From Catenulispora pinistramenti (GTDB lineage: Bacteria > Actinomycetota > Actinomycetes > Streptomycetales > Catenulisporaceae), in assembly GCF_018274385.1 (NCBI RefSeq), contig NZ_JAAFYZ010000009.1, positions 42,398 to 106,397 of the forward strand: 64,000 nt of DNA, given 5' to 3'. Both the position numbers and the translations under genes were made by a program. How positions within the stretch are numbered: the stretch's first letter is position 1; each line of letters opens with the position of its first letter. Under the pieces are notes generated by a model that saw nothing but the letters and a program-made list of their open reading frames with translations, ran no database searches and was not told the origin of the DNA. Positions 20,442 through 28,401 of this stretch are shown one piece after another.

Positions 20442-21401
20442 CTACGCCGAGGGCGGAGCCCCGGAGGATGCCACGATCTGCTGTGCGGCTCGGATCCGGT
20501 CGTCGAGCTGGCGGCGGTACTGGGCCAGCGCCGGGCCGTGGCCGGCGATGTACTGCCGGTCGTAGGCGTCCTGGACGGCGGTGGCCGTTCCCATGAAGTT
20601 CGTGGTCTGCTTACAGGCCAGGTCCGCGGTGGCCTGGGCGATCTCGGCGGGGGAGTGGACCACCTTCCGGTCGCCTTCCGGGCCGACGACCTGCGCGTCC
20701 TGCGCGGGCTCGCTCGTCATCGCGTCGTACGGGGTGGAGAAGTGGTAGCCCTTGCCCTTCATGCACGCGCTCCACTGCTTGTTCGCGTCCAGGACGCGCG
20801 GGTCGCTGAGCGGGGTGACCGGGCCGCCGTCCGGCAGGCCCGCCGCGCTCATGTCCGGCAGTTCGCCGCCGGTACCCTGCTGGGCTTGGGCCTTGCATCC
20901 CTCAGCCGGGACGGACTTGCCCGCGTAGCTGGTCACGGGGTGGCCGGCGGTGTCCCGGCCGATCTCCACCGACTCCGCGGAGTCGGATATCGGCTGGGGT
21001 CTCGGCTCGCCCGGCGCCACCTGGGAGGTCTGAAGTTGGATGAGGTCGTAGCCGTTGGTGGCCACTATCGCGGGATCGAAGAATCCGTACAGGTGGGTGT
21101 GCGCTGTCGCGACCTGCACCCCGTGGGCGTCGATGTCCGTCGGGTGGGTGTCGGTGCCCCGCAGTCCGAAGCCCGCCATGCACCGGGCGTTCAACACGTT
21201 GGCCGCGGATATCAGGGTCCGGACTTCGGTTGGTGTCGGAAGGTAGGGGTCGACCGGCCGGCTGATCTGCTCCAAGGCCGTCACCACCGGTACCGGGCCG
21301 GGAAGTGCCGGCAGCGCGGTCGCGGGCTTGGTCGGGCTGCCGCAGCCGGCCAGCAGCGCCACCGGTGCGAGCACGATGACGGTTCGCGCGAGGTGCTTCA
21401 T
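20442..21401 (-). CDS. Secreted lipoprotein of unknown function, copy A
   Basis: A 319-residue protein with a lipoprotein signal: MKHLARTVIVLAPVALLAGC, lipid Cys20. The mature part has cysteines at NARCM, EGCKAQ, WSACMKGKGYHF and LACKQT, which could form two disulfides. The motif ACMKGKGYHF followed by a YDRQYIAGHGPALAQYRRQLDDR helix is shared with copy B. I do not recognise the family. It is the second gene of a two-gene minus-strand operon (64 nt after the secreted-protein gene), convergent with the dehydrogenase gene. An anchored surface protein, perhaps a partner of the co-encoded small secreted protein. Confidence 0.82.
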   Translation of the reverse strand: MKHLARTVIVLAPVALLAGCGSPTKPATALPALPGPVPVVTALEQISRPVDPYLPTPTEVRTLISAANVLNARCMAGFGLRGTDTHPTDIDAHGVQVATAHTHLYGFFDPAIVATNGYDLIQLQTSQVAPGEPRPQPISDSAESVEIGRDTAGHPVTSYAGKSVPAEGCKAQAQQGTGGELPDMSAAGLPDGGPVTPLSDPRVLDANKQWSACMKGKGYHFSTPYDAMTSEPAQDAQVVGPEGDRKVVHSPAEIAQATADLACKQTTNFMGTATAVQDAYDRQYIAGHGPALAQYRRQLDDRIRAAQQIVASSGAPPSA

Positions 21402-21465
21402 GAGAGTCCGTATCCCGGGTCGGGCCGGGCGGGAAGAAGGGGGTCCCCGCCCGGCGGTCTCGTCC

Positions 21466-21840
21466 TCAGGGCAGGATGGTGACCGAGTAGTTGTTCGAGT
21501 CCGGGTCGTCGTACGGGTAGTGGACCCCGTTGGCCAGGAAGCCGGTGACGTCGTCGACCTTGGCCGTGGTGGTGTACTGGGCGTAGCCGTGGTTCCACAC
21601 GCTCGCGACGGAACCCACGTCGGAGACGTTGTCGCGGATCGTGCCCGCGCTGCCGGCGTAGCAGGCGCGCGAGATCGAGCCGGTGAGGCCGACGTAGAGG
21701 GTGACGCCGTTCGTCTTGCAGCCGCTGCCGCCGACGCGGTCGATCGCCGCGGCCGGGCCGGCGGTGAGCAGGGCGCCGCCGAGGGTGACGGCTGCGGTGA
21801 GGGTGAGAGCGGCGGTCCGCCGCGCGTGCCCGTGCTTCAT
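21466..21840 (-). CDS. Small secreted protein, beta/gamma-crystallin-like, copy A
   Basis: A 124-residue protein with a classical signal peptide (RR, Leu/Ala core, AGPAAA cleavage near residue 32) and a ~92-residue mature domain with two cysteines. Its GxGC...CYAGSAGTI pattern, then a Val/Trp/Tyr-rich half, resembles the one-domain beta/gamma-crystallin or SMPI-like secreted proteins of Streptomyces; this resemblance is an impression. RBS AAGGAG sits upstream. First gene of the operon with lipoprotein A. Its signal peptide is nearly identical to that of copy B but the mature domain differs strongly. Confidence 0.78.
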   Translation of the reverse strand: MKHGHARRTAALTLTAAVTLGGALLTAGPAAAIDRVGGSGCKTNGVTLYVGLTGSISRACYAGSAGTIRDNVSDVGSVASVWNHGYAQYTTTAKVDDVTGFLANGVHYPYDDPDSNNYSVTILP

Positions 21841-21965
21841 GGTGTGACCAGCTCCTTCGCTGTTCTGGTGCGATGGGATGTTCGCCTTCGAAGTCTCGCC
21901 AGCAGGGTGCGGCGCGGGCCAGGATTCCTTCCTATTCCGTACAGCCGAGCCGCGGCACGCCGGCG

Positions 21966-22052
21966 GGCGTGCCGGACGGCGATGACCACGTCATCGACGG
22001 CCAGAAGATGATCATCGGTCGGCGGCTGCCGGCGGACCACAAGGCGAAGTAG
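21966..22052 (+). pseudogene. Remnant of a duplicated acyl-CoA dehydrogenase gene with internal deletion
   Basis: 29 in-frame codons (including the stop) fuse a sequence like codons 146-158 of the dehydrogenase at 19047-20240 (GVPDGDDHVIDGQK) to its last 15 codons (MIIGRRL...HKAK, stop). The join is at CCAGAAGATG, which occurs twice in the parent gene (19514-19523 and 20189-20198), 675 bp apart. Recombination between these 10-bp repeats explains the loss. It has no start or RBS and is not expected to make a protein. Confidence 0.88.
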
Positions 22053-22080
22053 GGGTCCAGCTCAGGGCTGGAAACGGTCA

Positions 22081-22123
22081 CGCCTGCCGGCCCCGGAGCT
22101 GGATACTCCGGGACCAGCGGGCG
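22081..22123 (+). terminator. Decayed copy of the dehydrogenase terminator
   Basis: Same layout as 20270-20313, but two pairs of the outer stem are lost and one has become a G-T wobble. It ends the 361-base stretch without an intact gene (21841-22201). That stretch otherwise holds the conserved upstream segment of secreted copy A and the dehydrogenase remnant. Confidence 0.6.
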
Positions 22124-22201
22124 TCGTCGGGTCGGCCGGTTCCGTGACTGCTCCGTGAGCGACGAGCGTCTGACTCAGCTTGAGCATGCCGGGCCGGGTG
22201 A

Positions 22202-23158
22202 CTAATCCGAGGGCGGTGCCCCGGAGGATGCCACGATCTGCTGTGCGGCATGGACCCGGTCATCGAGCTGGCGCCGGTACTCGGCCAGCGCGGGGCCGTG
22301 GCCGGCGATGTACTGGCGGTCGTAGGCGTCCTGGACGGCGGTCGCCGTGCCCATGAAGTTCGTGGCCTGTTTGCACCCGACATCCGCGGTCGCCTGGGCG
22401 ATCTCGGCGGGGGAGTGGACTACCTTCCGGTCGCCTTCCGGGCCGACGACCTGCGCGTCCTGCGCCGTCGCGCTGTCCATCGCCTCGTACGGGGTGGCGA
22501 AGTGATAGCCCTTGCCCTTCATACAGGCGCTCCACTGCTTGTTCGCGGCGAGGACTCGTGGGTCGCTGAGCGGGGTGACCGGGCCGCCGTCCGGCAGGCC
22601 CGCCGCGCTCATGTCGGGGTACTCTCCGCCGATACCCGTCTGGGCTTGGGCTTTACAGCCATGAGCCGGGACGGGTTTGCCGGCGTAGTCGGCCACGGGA
22701 TGGCCGGCGTCGTCCTGGCCGGACTCCACCGACAGCGCGGCGGGGGATACCGGTGCGGCGGCCGGCTGGCCCGGTACCTGGGAGGACTGAAGTTGGACGA
22801 CGTCGTAGCCGTCGGTGGCGGCTACCGAGGGATCGAAGAACCCGTAAAGGTGGGTGTGCGCGATCGCGACCCGGACCCCGTGTGCGTCGACGTCCGTGGC
22901 GTGGGTGTCGCTGCCGTGCAGTCCGAAGGCCGCCATGCAGCGGGCGTTCAGCACGTTGGCCGCGGCTATCAGGGCCAGGACTTCGGACGGCGTCGGTATA
23001 TAGGGATCGATCGGTCGGTTGACCTGCTCCAAGGTCGTCACCACCGGTACCGGGCCGGAAAGCGCCGGCAGCGCGGCGGCCGGCGTGTTCGTGCTGCCGC
23101 AGCCGGCCAGCAGCGCCATCGGTGCGAGCGCGATGACGGCCCGCGTGAGGTGCTTCAT
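22202..23158 (-). CDS. Secreted lipoprotein of unknown function, copy B
   Basis: A 318-residue paralogue of 20442-21401. The start is ATG 23158, giving MKHLTRAVIALAPMALLAGC (lipid Cys20); upstream in-frame codons lack the signal context. The C-terminal half is almost identical to copy A (PDMSAAGLPDGGPVTPLSDPRVL, ACMKGKGYHF, QDAYDRQYIAGHGPAL), while the region around residues 120-160 differs more. All mature cysteines are kept. It follows secreted copy B by 61 nt. The intact frame suggests both copies are under selection. Confidence 0.82.
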   Translation of the reverse strand: MKHLTRAVIALAPMALLAGCGSTNTPAAALPALSGPVPVVTTLEQVNRPIDPYIPTPSEVLALIAAANVLNARCMAAFGLHGSDTHATDVDAHGVRVAIAHTHLYGFFDPSVAATDGYDVVQLQSSQVPGQPAAAPVSPAALSVESGQDDAGHPVADYAGKPVPAHGCKAQAQTGIGGEYPDMSAAGLPDGGPVTPLSDPRVLAANKQWSACMKGKGYHFATPYEAMDSATAQDAQVVGPEGDRKVVHSPAEIAQATADVGCKQATNFMGTATAVQDAYDRQYIAGHGPALAEYRRQLDDRVHAAQQIVASSGAPPSD

Positions 23159-23219
23159 GAAAGTCCGCATCCGGGTCGGGCCGGGCGGGAAGGCGTGTTC
23201 CCGCCCGGCGGGCTCTTTC

Positions 23220-23594
23220 TCAGCTCTCGATGGTGACCGTCCGGTTTTGCGAGATGTCGTAGTCGTACGGGTAGCGGACGCTGTTGGCATAGAAGCTGGT
23301 GTAGTCGTCGCGCCCGGTGGGGGGGACGTAGTACGTGGTGTAGCCGTAGTTCCACACGCCCATGACGCCGCCTACGCCGGGCACGGTGTCGTAGATCGTG
23401 CCCGCGCTGCCGGCATAGCAGGCGAGGGATTCGTCGCTGGTGCCCTTGAAGATGGTGACGCCGTTCGTGGTGCAGTCGATGCCGCCGACGCGGCTGATCG
23501 CCGCGGCCGGGCCGGCGGTGAGCAGGGCGCCGCCGAGGGTGACGGCTGCGGTGAGGGTGAGAGCGGCGGTCCGCCGCGAGTGGCCGTGCTTCAT
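23220..23594 (-). CDS. Small secreted protein, beta/gamma-crystallin-like, copy B
   Basis: A 124-residue paralogue of 21466-21840. The 32-residue signal peptide differs from copy A at one position (MKHGHS versus MKHGHA). The mature domain keeps both cysteines, TNGVT, ACYAGSAGTI and YPYD, but matches copy A at only about half of its positions and carries many new Tyr residues. Start ATG 23594 with AAGGAG upstream. First gene of the second copy of the operon. Confidence 0.78.
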   Translation of the reverse strand: MKHGHSRRTAALTLTAAVTLGGALLTAGPAAAISRVGGIDCTTNGVTIFKGTSDESLACYAGSAGTIYDTVPGVGGVMGVWNYGYTTYYVPPTGRDDYTSFYANSVRYPYDYDISQNRTVTIES

Positions 23595-23773
23595 ACTGTG
23601 ACCAGCTCCTTCGGTGATCTGGTGCGATGGGATGTTCGCCTTCGAAGTCTCGCCAGCCGGGCGCGGCGCGGGCCAGAATTCCTTCCTATTCCGTACAGCC
23701 GAGTCGGCTGTGAACGGCGAGCGCTTCGGCGTTTCGCCCCTTCCGCGTGGGATCATGGCTGCGAGGAGGCGCG

Positions 23774-24640
23774 GTGAGGTTCGTCGATGATCGCGGCACG
23801 CTGCTGCATGTCGTGCGGGACGGTTCGGGCGGGCCGGTGGTGCTGTTCGTGCAGGGCCTGGCCGGCGCCTGGTTCGAGTGGGACCCGGTGGTGCCGATGC
23901 TGGCCGGGGACCACCGGCTGGTGCGCTTCGACCGGCCGGGGCTCGGCTGGTCGCAGCCGGAGCTCGGAGCCGACGGCCGGCCGCTGCCGCAGACCTTGGC
24001 CGGGGAGGCCGAGCGGCTGGGGCGGGTCCTGGATGCCGTCGGCGTGCCGCCGCGGGAGAAGGTGATCCTGGTCGCGCACTCCTACGGGGCCTTCCACGCC
24101 GAGGCCTTCGCGCGGCTGGACCCCGAGCGGGTGGCCGGGATCGTCTTCGTCGACGCCAGCGCGGAGTCGGACATCACCCCGGCGCCGGGCGGGCCGGGGC
24201 GCGCGGCCGGGCGGGCGTTCGTGCGCGGCACCACGCTGCTGGGCCTGAACCAGGTGCTGGGCCCGGCGGTGCGGCGGCTGGTCTATCAGGCCGCGAGTAC
24301 CACGCACCGGGACCCGGACCGGGAGTTGGGACGGGCCGTCTATCGGTCCAGCCGGGTCGCGGCGGCGGTGGTGAACGAGTTGTCGTCGTATCGGGCCTGC
24401 GCGGTGGAGTTACTTGAGCTGCGCTGCGAGCGGGCCTTTCCCGAGGTTCTGGTACAGGTGCTGGTCGGGGCGGCGGGCGAATCAGAGAACAGACATGTCC
24501 GGCGGTGGATCGAACGCCAGCGCGAGTTCGCGGGCTTGTTTCCCGGGGCTGAAGTCGTAGAGTTACCGGATGCCAAACACCTGATCGCGGCGGACCGACC
24601 GGACGCCGTCGCCACCGGCGTGCGCTCCCTGGGTTTTTAG
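23774..24640 (+). CDS. Alpha/beta-hydrolase
   Basis: A 288-residue protein from GTG 23774, chosen because GAGGAGG lies 5-11 nt upstream; a longer form from 23747 would add nine residues. Fold marks: LFVQGLAGAWFEWDPVVPML (oxyanion region), RFDRPGLGWS, nucleophile Ser103 in VAHSYGAFHAE, strand IVFVDAS, and the catalytic His in ELPDAKHLIAADRP. Substrate unknown. It is divergent from duplicated copy B and lies just past the duplication end. Confidence 0.85.
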   Translation: MRFVDDRGTLLHVVRDGSGGPVVLFVQGLAGAWFEWDPVVPMLAGDHRLVRFDRPGLGWSQPELGADGRPLPQTLAGEAERLGRVLDAVGVPPREKVILVAHSYGAFHAEAFARLDPERVAGIVFVDASAESDITPAPGGPGRAAGRAFVRGTTLLGLNQVLGPAVRRLVYQAASTTHRDPDRELGRAVYRSSRVAAAVVNELSSYRACAVELLELRCERAFPEVLVQVLVGAAGESENRHVRRWIERQREFAGLFPGAEVVELPDAKHLIAADRPDAVATGVRSLGF

Positions 24641-24729
24641 GTGGTCGCTCCCACCGCGGGGCCGGGTTGCGGCAGGATGGTGCCTTGAGGCGGTTGAAGA
24701 GCGCGAACGTATAGGGCGGGAAGTAAACA

Positions 24730-25575
24730 GTGGCGACTTACTACGTCATAGCGAGGATGGACGGGACAAGGTTCGTGGGGCCGGACCACCACAAGGTCGA
24801 TCTCTACGACGCGCTCAATCGGGGCGTGACCACGTTCATCCCCTCGGCGTGGCAGGACCACGACGCCCTGTCCGTGGACGACGACGAGGCCTCGCCGAAG
24901 ACCGAGGTCCCGGTCGGCCTGCTGGTCTACCCGGACCCGGCGCAGGCCGGTCTGGGCATCGCCGACGACATGACCCTCTCGCTCGGCATCGACGGCGGCT
25001 TCCGCCTGTTCCAGCTCCAGGCGGTCCCGGCCCCCGAGCACTACACACCCTCCAGCGCGATCGGCGCCCAGGCCATCGTCACCCGCGAGTTCCTGGTGGT
25101 GGCCGAGGTCCCGGGCTGGTGGGCCTACGGCCCGCACGGCCGGCACGTCAACGGCCTGATCACCGCGGTCTCCAACCTGGAGCGCCCGCAGGTGGACCAG
25201 ATAGGCGCCGCCCTGGAGCGGCCGGACGTGATCTTCGAGGTGGACCGCCGCGAAGTCCTGGACGCCGCCGACCTGGAACTCCTGCGCCACGAGCGCGTAG
25301 GCGCCGCCCGCGTGGCCCGCGGCTACGCCCGCGCCGCCACCTACCGCGCCTGGGACCGCGACGCGGGCCTGTCCCGCGCCGCCTCGCTGATCGGCGACCT
25401 GGCGCACGCCACGGTGGTCGGCGACGTACTCAGCGAGGAGCAGCTGACGCTGCTGCTGAAGAAGCTGACGCCGCACATCTCCGAGGTGCTTCCGGCCGGG
25501 GAGATGGAGGCTTACGGGGCGGCGGTCGCGGTGGGTGTCGGCGACGCCGCGGGCGAGGGTGAGATCGAGGACTGA
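24730..25575 (+). CDS. Hypothetical protein, 281 aa
   Basis: A soluble protein from GTG 24730 that I do not recognise. An N-terminal mixed alpha/beta half (TYYVIARMDGTRFVGPD, VPVGLLVYPDP) is followed by a helical, Ala/Arg-rich half (ELLRHERVGAARVARGYARAATYRAW, LSEEQLTLLLKKLTPHISEVLP) and an acidic end (GEGEIED). No signal peptide or TM segment. 89 nt after the hydrolase gene, possibly co-transcribed. Confidence 0.6.
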   Translation: MATYYVIARMDGTRFVGPDHHKVDLYDALNRGVTTFIPSAWQDHDALSVDDDEASPKTEVPVGLLVYPDPAQAGLGIADDMTLSLGIDGGFRLFQLQAVPAPEHYTPSSAIGAQAIVTREFLVVAEVPGWWAYGPHGRHVNGLITAVSNLERPQVDQIGAALERPDVIFEVDRREVLDAADLELLRHERVGAARVARGYARAATYRAWDRDAGLSRAASLIGDLAHATVVGDVLSEEQLTLLLKKLTPHISEVLPAGEMEAYGAAVAVGVGDAAGEGEIED

Positions 25576-25601
25576 GGTGGGGTGGCCGCGGCTGCGGCGG
25601 C

Positions 25602-25744
25602 TGCGCTTGCGGTGAAGCTGCGGCGAGCGGCGAGTCTGCGTCGGCAGCTGTGTGGCTGAGGTGGAGCGCTGGCGGCGGCGGTTGCGCTTGCGGTGAAGCT
25701 GCGGCGGGCGGCGAGTTCGCCTCGGCGGCTGTGCGGCCCAGGTG
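25602..25744. repeat. Imperfect direct repeat, two ~62-bp copies with 81-bp period
   Basis: TGCGCTTGCGGTGAAGCTGC begins both copies (25602 and 25683), and the following bases match with scattered changes through ...GGTG. It fills most of the 192-bp gap between two convergent genes. No hairpin terminator stands out; function unknown. Confidence 0.7.
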
Positions 25745-25767
25745 CGCTGTGCCGCGGCGTGTGCCGG

Positions 25768-26847
25768 TCAGCTTGGCGGCGTAAGCCAGTCCCCGGGCTC
25801 CGCCGGCTTCGGCGCATCGCTGCTCCAAGTCTCGGCGCTCTGGGTGTCGGCACTATGCGTGTCGGCGATCTGGGTGTCGGCCACCGGAATCCGGTCCTGC
25901 ACCACCGGCGCGGTCTCCGTCGGCGGGGCCGGTGACTGCGCTGGCATCGGCATGGGCATCTGCGGTGCCGGATAGCCGGGCATGGGCATCTGCGGCGCCG
26001 GATAGCCGGGCACGGGCATCTGCGGTGCCGAGTAGCCCGGCATCGGCGCCCCATACCCGTATCCGTACCCCATCCCGTAAGGCCCCGGCAGCACTGCCGG
26101 CCCCGGCCCGCCGTACCAGTCGCCCTCGCGGTTGCGGGCGTTCTGGGTGTTGGTGATGGTGCGCACGTAGCCGATCGCCAGCAGGGCCGCCGCGATTGTC
26201 GCGATCAGGGCCGCGATGCCGGTCGTGGCCACGGCTTGCAGGTCGTGGACGAAGTCGGTGATGTCGGCGGCCTTCTTGGCGTTGCCGTTCTCGCCGCTGC
26301 AGGCCAGGGCCAGGATCTCCGCGATCACGTAGGGGCCCCACCACCAGCCGGTGATCTGGCCGCCGGCCGGTTTGCCCTTGCGGCCGGCCATGGTGCCGCG
26401 GTGGATGTCGCGGGCGACAAATAGCGGCAGGACCCAGTTGGCCAGTGGGAGGAACCAGCCGCCGATCGCCCAGCCGACGGCCAGGGTGCCGCGGTTCGGG
26501 AAGTAGAGCTCGGCGTTGTTGCGGGCCGCCCAGAACCAGCAGATGAAGATCACGATGGTGGGGACCAGGAAGATGTAGAGCCAGCCCACGGCGCCCAGGG
26601 CCAGCCGGTCTGAGTTGTGCAGGTCGTCCGGGCCGAGGGAGCCGGGGTCGGTGAGCAGCGTGCCGAGCACCTGGTGCCGCCAGACCAGCAGGCCCGCGGC
26701 CAGCGCCGCCACCGCGGCGTCCAGGGCCAGCAGGACGATCAGCGCCACGCCGAGGCCGGCCACCGAGGTCCGGGGGCGTGGCCTCGGAGCCGCGAAGGGC
26801 GCGGGGTATCCGTAGTCGGATATGGGACTGCCGGTCACGCCGGGCAT
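25768..26847 (-). CDS. DUF4328-type membrane protein with PGYPAPQMPMP repeats
   Basis: A 359-residue protein; ATG 26847 is preferred to the longer reading from 26955, which adds an Arg-rich stretch without sense. A Pro-rich N-terminus precedes four TM helices containing FWAARNNAELYFPNRG and the diagnostic WAIGGWFLPLANWVLPLFVARDI. After the last helix comes a Gly/Tyr-rich tail with three near-copies of the 10-residue unit PGY(S/P)APQMP(V/M), then an acidic Thr/Asp stretch. DUF4328 proteins have no known function. Confidence 0.78.
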   Translation of the reverse strand: MPGVTGSPISDYGYPAPFAAPRPRPRTSVAGLGVALIVLLALDAAVAALAAGLLVWRHQVLGTLLTDPGSLGPDDLHNSDRLALGAVGWLYIFLVPTIVIFICWFWAARNNAELYFPNRGTLAVGWAIGGWFLPLANWVLPLFVARDIHRGTMAGRKGKPAGGQITGWWWGPYVIAEILALACSGENGNAKKAADITDFVHDLQAVATTGIAALIATIAAALLAIGYVRTITNTQNARNREGDWYGGPGPAVLPGPYGMGYGYGYGAPMPGYSAPQMPVPGYPAPQMPMPGYPAPQMPMPMPAQSPAPPTETAPVVQDRIPVADTQIADTHSADTQSAETWSSDAPKPAEPGDWLTPPS

Positions 26848-27008
26848 CACATCAGGGCCGGGCCGCCGCGTCAAGAACGTGGCCGACCTCACCGCCCGGC
26901 GTACTACTGGCCGGTAGCCGACTGCGCCAAGATGACGGGAGAGCGGGCAGGACACAGGCAGCGCCGACCGGTGACCGGCGGCGACCAGGCGAGGAAGGGA
27001 CCCGACCC

Positions 27009-27512
27009 ATGCAGTTCGGCCGGTATTTCGAGGAGTTCGAGGTCGGCGCGGTGTACAAGCACTGGCCGGGCAAGACGGTCACCGAGTACGACGACCACCT
27101 GTTCTGCCTGATCACCATGAACCACCACCCCCTGCACCTGGACGCGAACTACGCCGAGGAGACCACCGACTTCAAGCGCAACGTGGTGGTCGGCAACTAC
27201 ATCTACTCGCTGCTGCTGGGCATGTCGGTGGCCGACGTCTCCGGCAAGGCGATCGCGAACCTGGAAGTGGAGTCGCTGCGGCACATCGCCCCGACCTTCC
27301 ACGGCGACACCATCTACGGCCAGACCGTGGTCCTGGACAAGACCGAGTCCAAGTCGAAGGACGACCGCGGCATCGTCTATGTCGAGACCAAGGGCTACAA
27401 GCAGGACGGCACCGTGGTCTGCCTCTTCCGTCGCAAGGTGATGGTCCCGAAGCGCTCCTACGGTGAGGCCAGGGGCGGCGAGCAGCCCGGCCGCCCGACC
27501 CCCTTGGCGTAG
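27009..27512 (+). CDS. MaoC-family (hotdog) dehydratase
   Basis: A 167-residue single-hotdog protein; ATG 27009 follows AGGAAGGGA. The hydratase motif region reads TMNHHPLHLDANYAEE. The His of the family's D-x-N-P-x-H signature is kept but its Asp is Asn here. In related actinomycetes a MaoC gene accompanies the CoA-lyase and acyl-CoA dehydrogenase, so a mesaconyl-/methylmalyl-CoA hydratase role is likely; here the partners are 6.8 kb upstream. The C-terminal ~15 residues are a Gly/Pro-rich extension. Confidence 0.82.
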   Translation: MQFGRYFEEFEVGAVYKHWPGKTVTEYDDHLFCLITMNHHPLHLDANYAEETTDFKRNVVVGNYIYSLLLGMSVADVSGKAIANLEVESLRHIAPTFHGDTIYGQTVVLDKTESKSKDDRGIVYVETKGYKQDGTVVCLFRRKVMVPKRSYGEARGGEQPGRPTPLA

Positions 27513-27666
27513 CCGGACCCGTTGGCGGGACGGGAGCGCGGCAGGGCGCGGGATGTCCGGCGGGGGCGCGGGCCCGGAACCGCGCCCCGCCCACGGTTCC
27601 GGCCTCCCCGCCATCCGGGTGACGGGGCTTGACGGACCGCCCGCCACGAGAGGACCGTCAGTCTCT

Positions 27667-28299
27667 ATGAAGGCCGACCCCAGCTGCCCACGCTGTGGGA
27701 AGCGGGTGCGCGCCCCGGGCCTGCTCGCCACGACCTGGGAGTGCGACCTGCACGGCGCGGTCCACCCGCTGCAACCGGTCCAGCCCCCGACCGTCAAGGA
27801 ACTGGCCGAGACGGCCGCCAACAGCCAGGTCCCGGTCTGGATGCCCTGGCCGCTGCCGACCGGCTGGGAGTTCACCGGCGTCGCCTACGCCGGTGACGAA
27901 GCCGGAGCCCGCGCGACCGCGGTGGCCTGTGCCGGCCCCAACCCCTTCGGCGGTGTCGGCGAACTCCTCCTGATCGCCGAGGAGATGGGCATCGGCCTGG
28001 GTGCCCGCTTCGCCGGGCTGGAGGGCCCGGACCCCGGCGAGATCTTCGAACAGACCGCCGCCCACGCCAAGCTCTACGCCGCGGGCCGCTCGACCTCCAT
28101 GTGGAACGTCCCCGACACCGGCGACCGCGCGGTCTTCCTCGGCGAAGCCGGCGGCCTGTGGCTCTGGGCCGTGCTCTGGCCGCACGACGCGGCCCACCTG
28201 ATGTACGACGACCTGGTGCTCACCGACCTGCGGGACGCGGGCAGCGAGATCGACCGGATCCCGGTCGGCGGGCTCTCGGCCCGCCTGATGGAGATGTAG
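27667..28299 (+). CDS. DUF6758-type protein with N-terminal zinc ribbon
   Basis: A 210-residue protein from ATG 27667. CPRCGKRV and, 14 residues on, CDLHG form a likely zinc site, then VHPLQPV, VPVWMPWPLPTGWEFTGVAYAGDE, GELLLIAEEMG, and GLWLWAVLWPHDAAHLMYDDLVLTDLRD. This matches an actinomycete-wide family that I know only as a domain of unknown function, commonly found near dxr. The short acidic end and lack of TM segments suggest a cytosolic protein. Confidence 0.75.
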   Translation: MKADPSCPRCGKRVRAPGLLATTWECDLHGAVHPLQPVQPPTVKELAETAANSQVPVWMPWPLPTGWEFTGVAYAGDEAGARATAVACAGPNPFGGVGELLLIAEEMGIGLGARFAGLEGPDPGEIFEQTAAHAKLYAAGRSTSMWNVPDTGDRAVFLGEAGGLWLWAVLWPHDAAHLMYDDLVLTDLRDAGSEIDRIPVGGLSARLMEM

Positions 28300-28401
28300 C
28301 CGCCGGTCCGACCGCGACCGTGGCGGAAATGAGCACATCGGTGTGAATCTCGTGTGGCGGTCCGGCCGCAGCGCCCTGACCACGCATCGGGGTGCGCCAC
28401 A

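Larger units (their letters stand above)
20189..23703. repeat. Tandem duplication of ~1.75 kb (copies 20189-21949 and 21966-23703)
   Basis: Each copy holds, in order, the 3' end of the acyl-CoA dehydrogenase gene, its terminator, a lipoprotein gene (minus) and a secreted-protein gene (minus). Each ends in the same upstream segment finishing ATTCCGTACAGCCGAG. Both copies of that segment and of the signal-peptide codons are almost unchanged, while other parts have drifted. Boundaries were placed by eye. Confidence 0.9.

Noticed and set aside
20442..23594. Mobile element or phage as the cause of the duplicated island
   Set aside because: No transposase, integrase, terminal inverted repeats or tRNA site seen; the copies abut and share the neighbour gene's end, which fits tandem duplication.
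25602..25744. The 81-bp-period repeat as a coding extension of either flanking gene
   Set aside because: Both neighbours stop before it in frame, and the repeat length varies with indels that break any frame.
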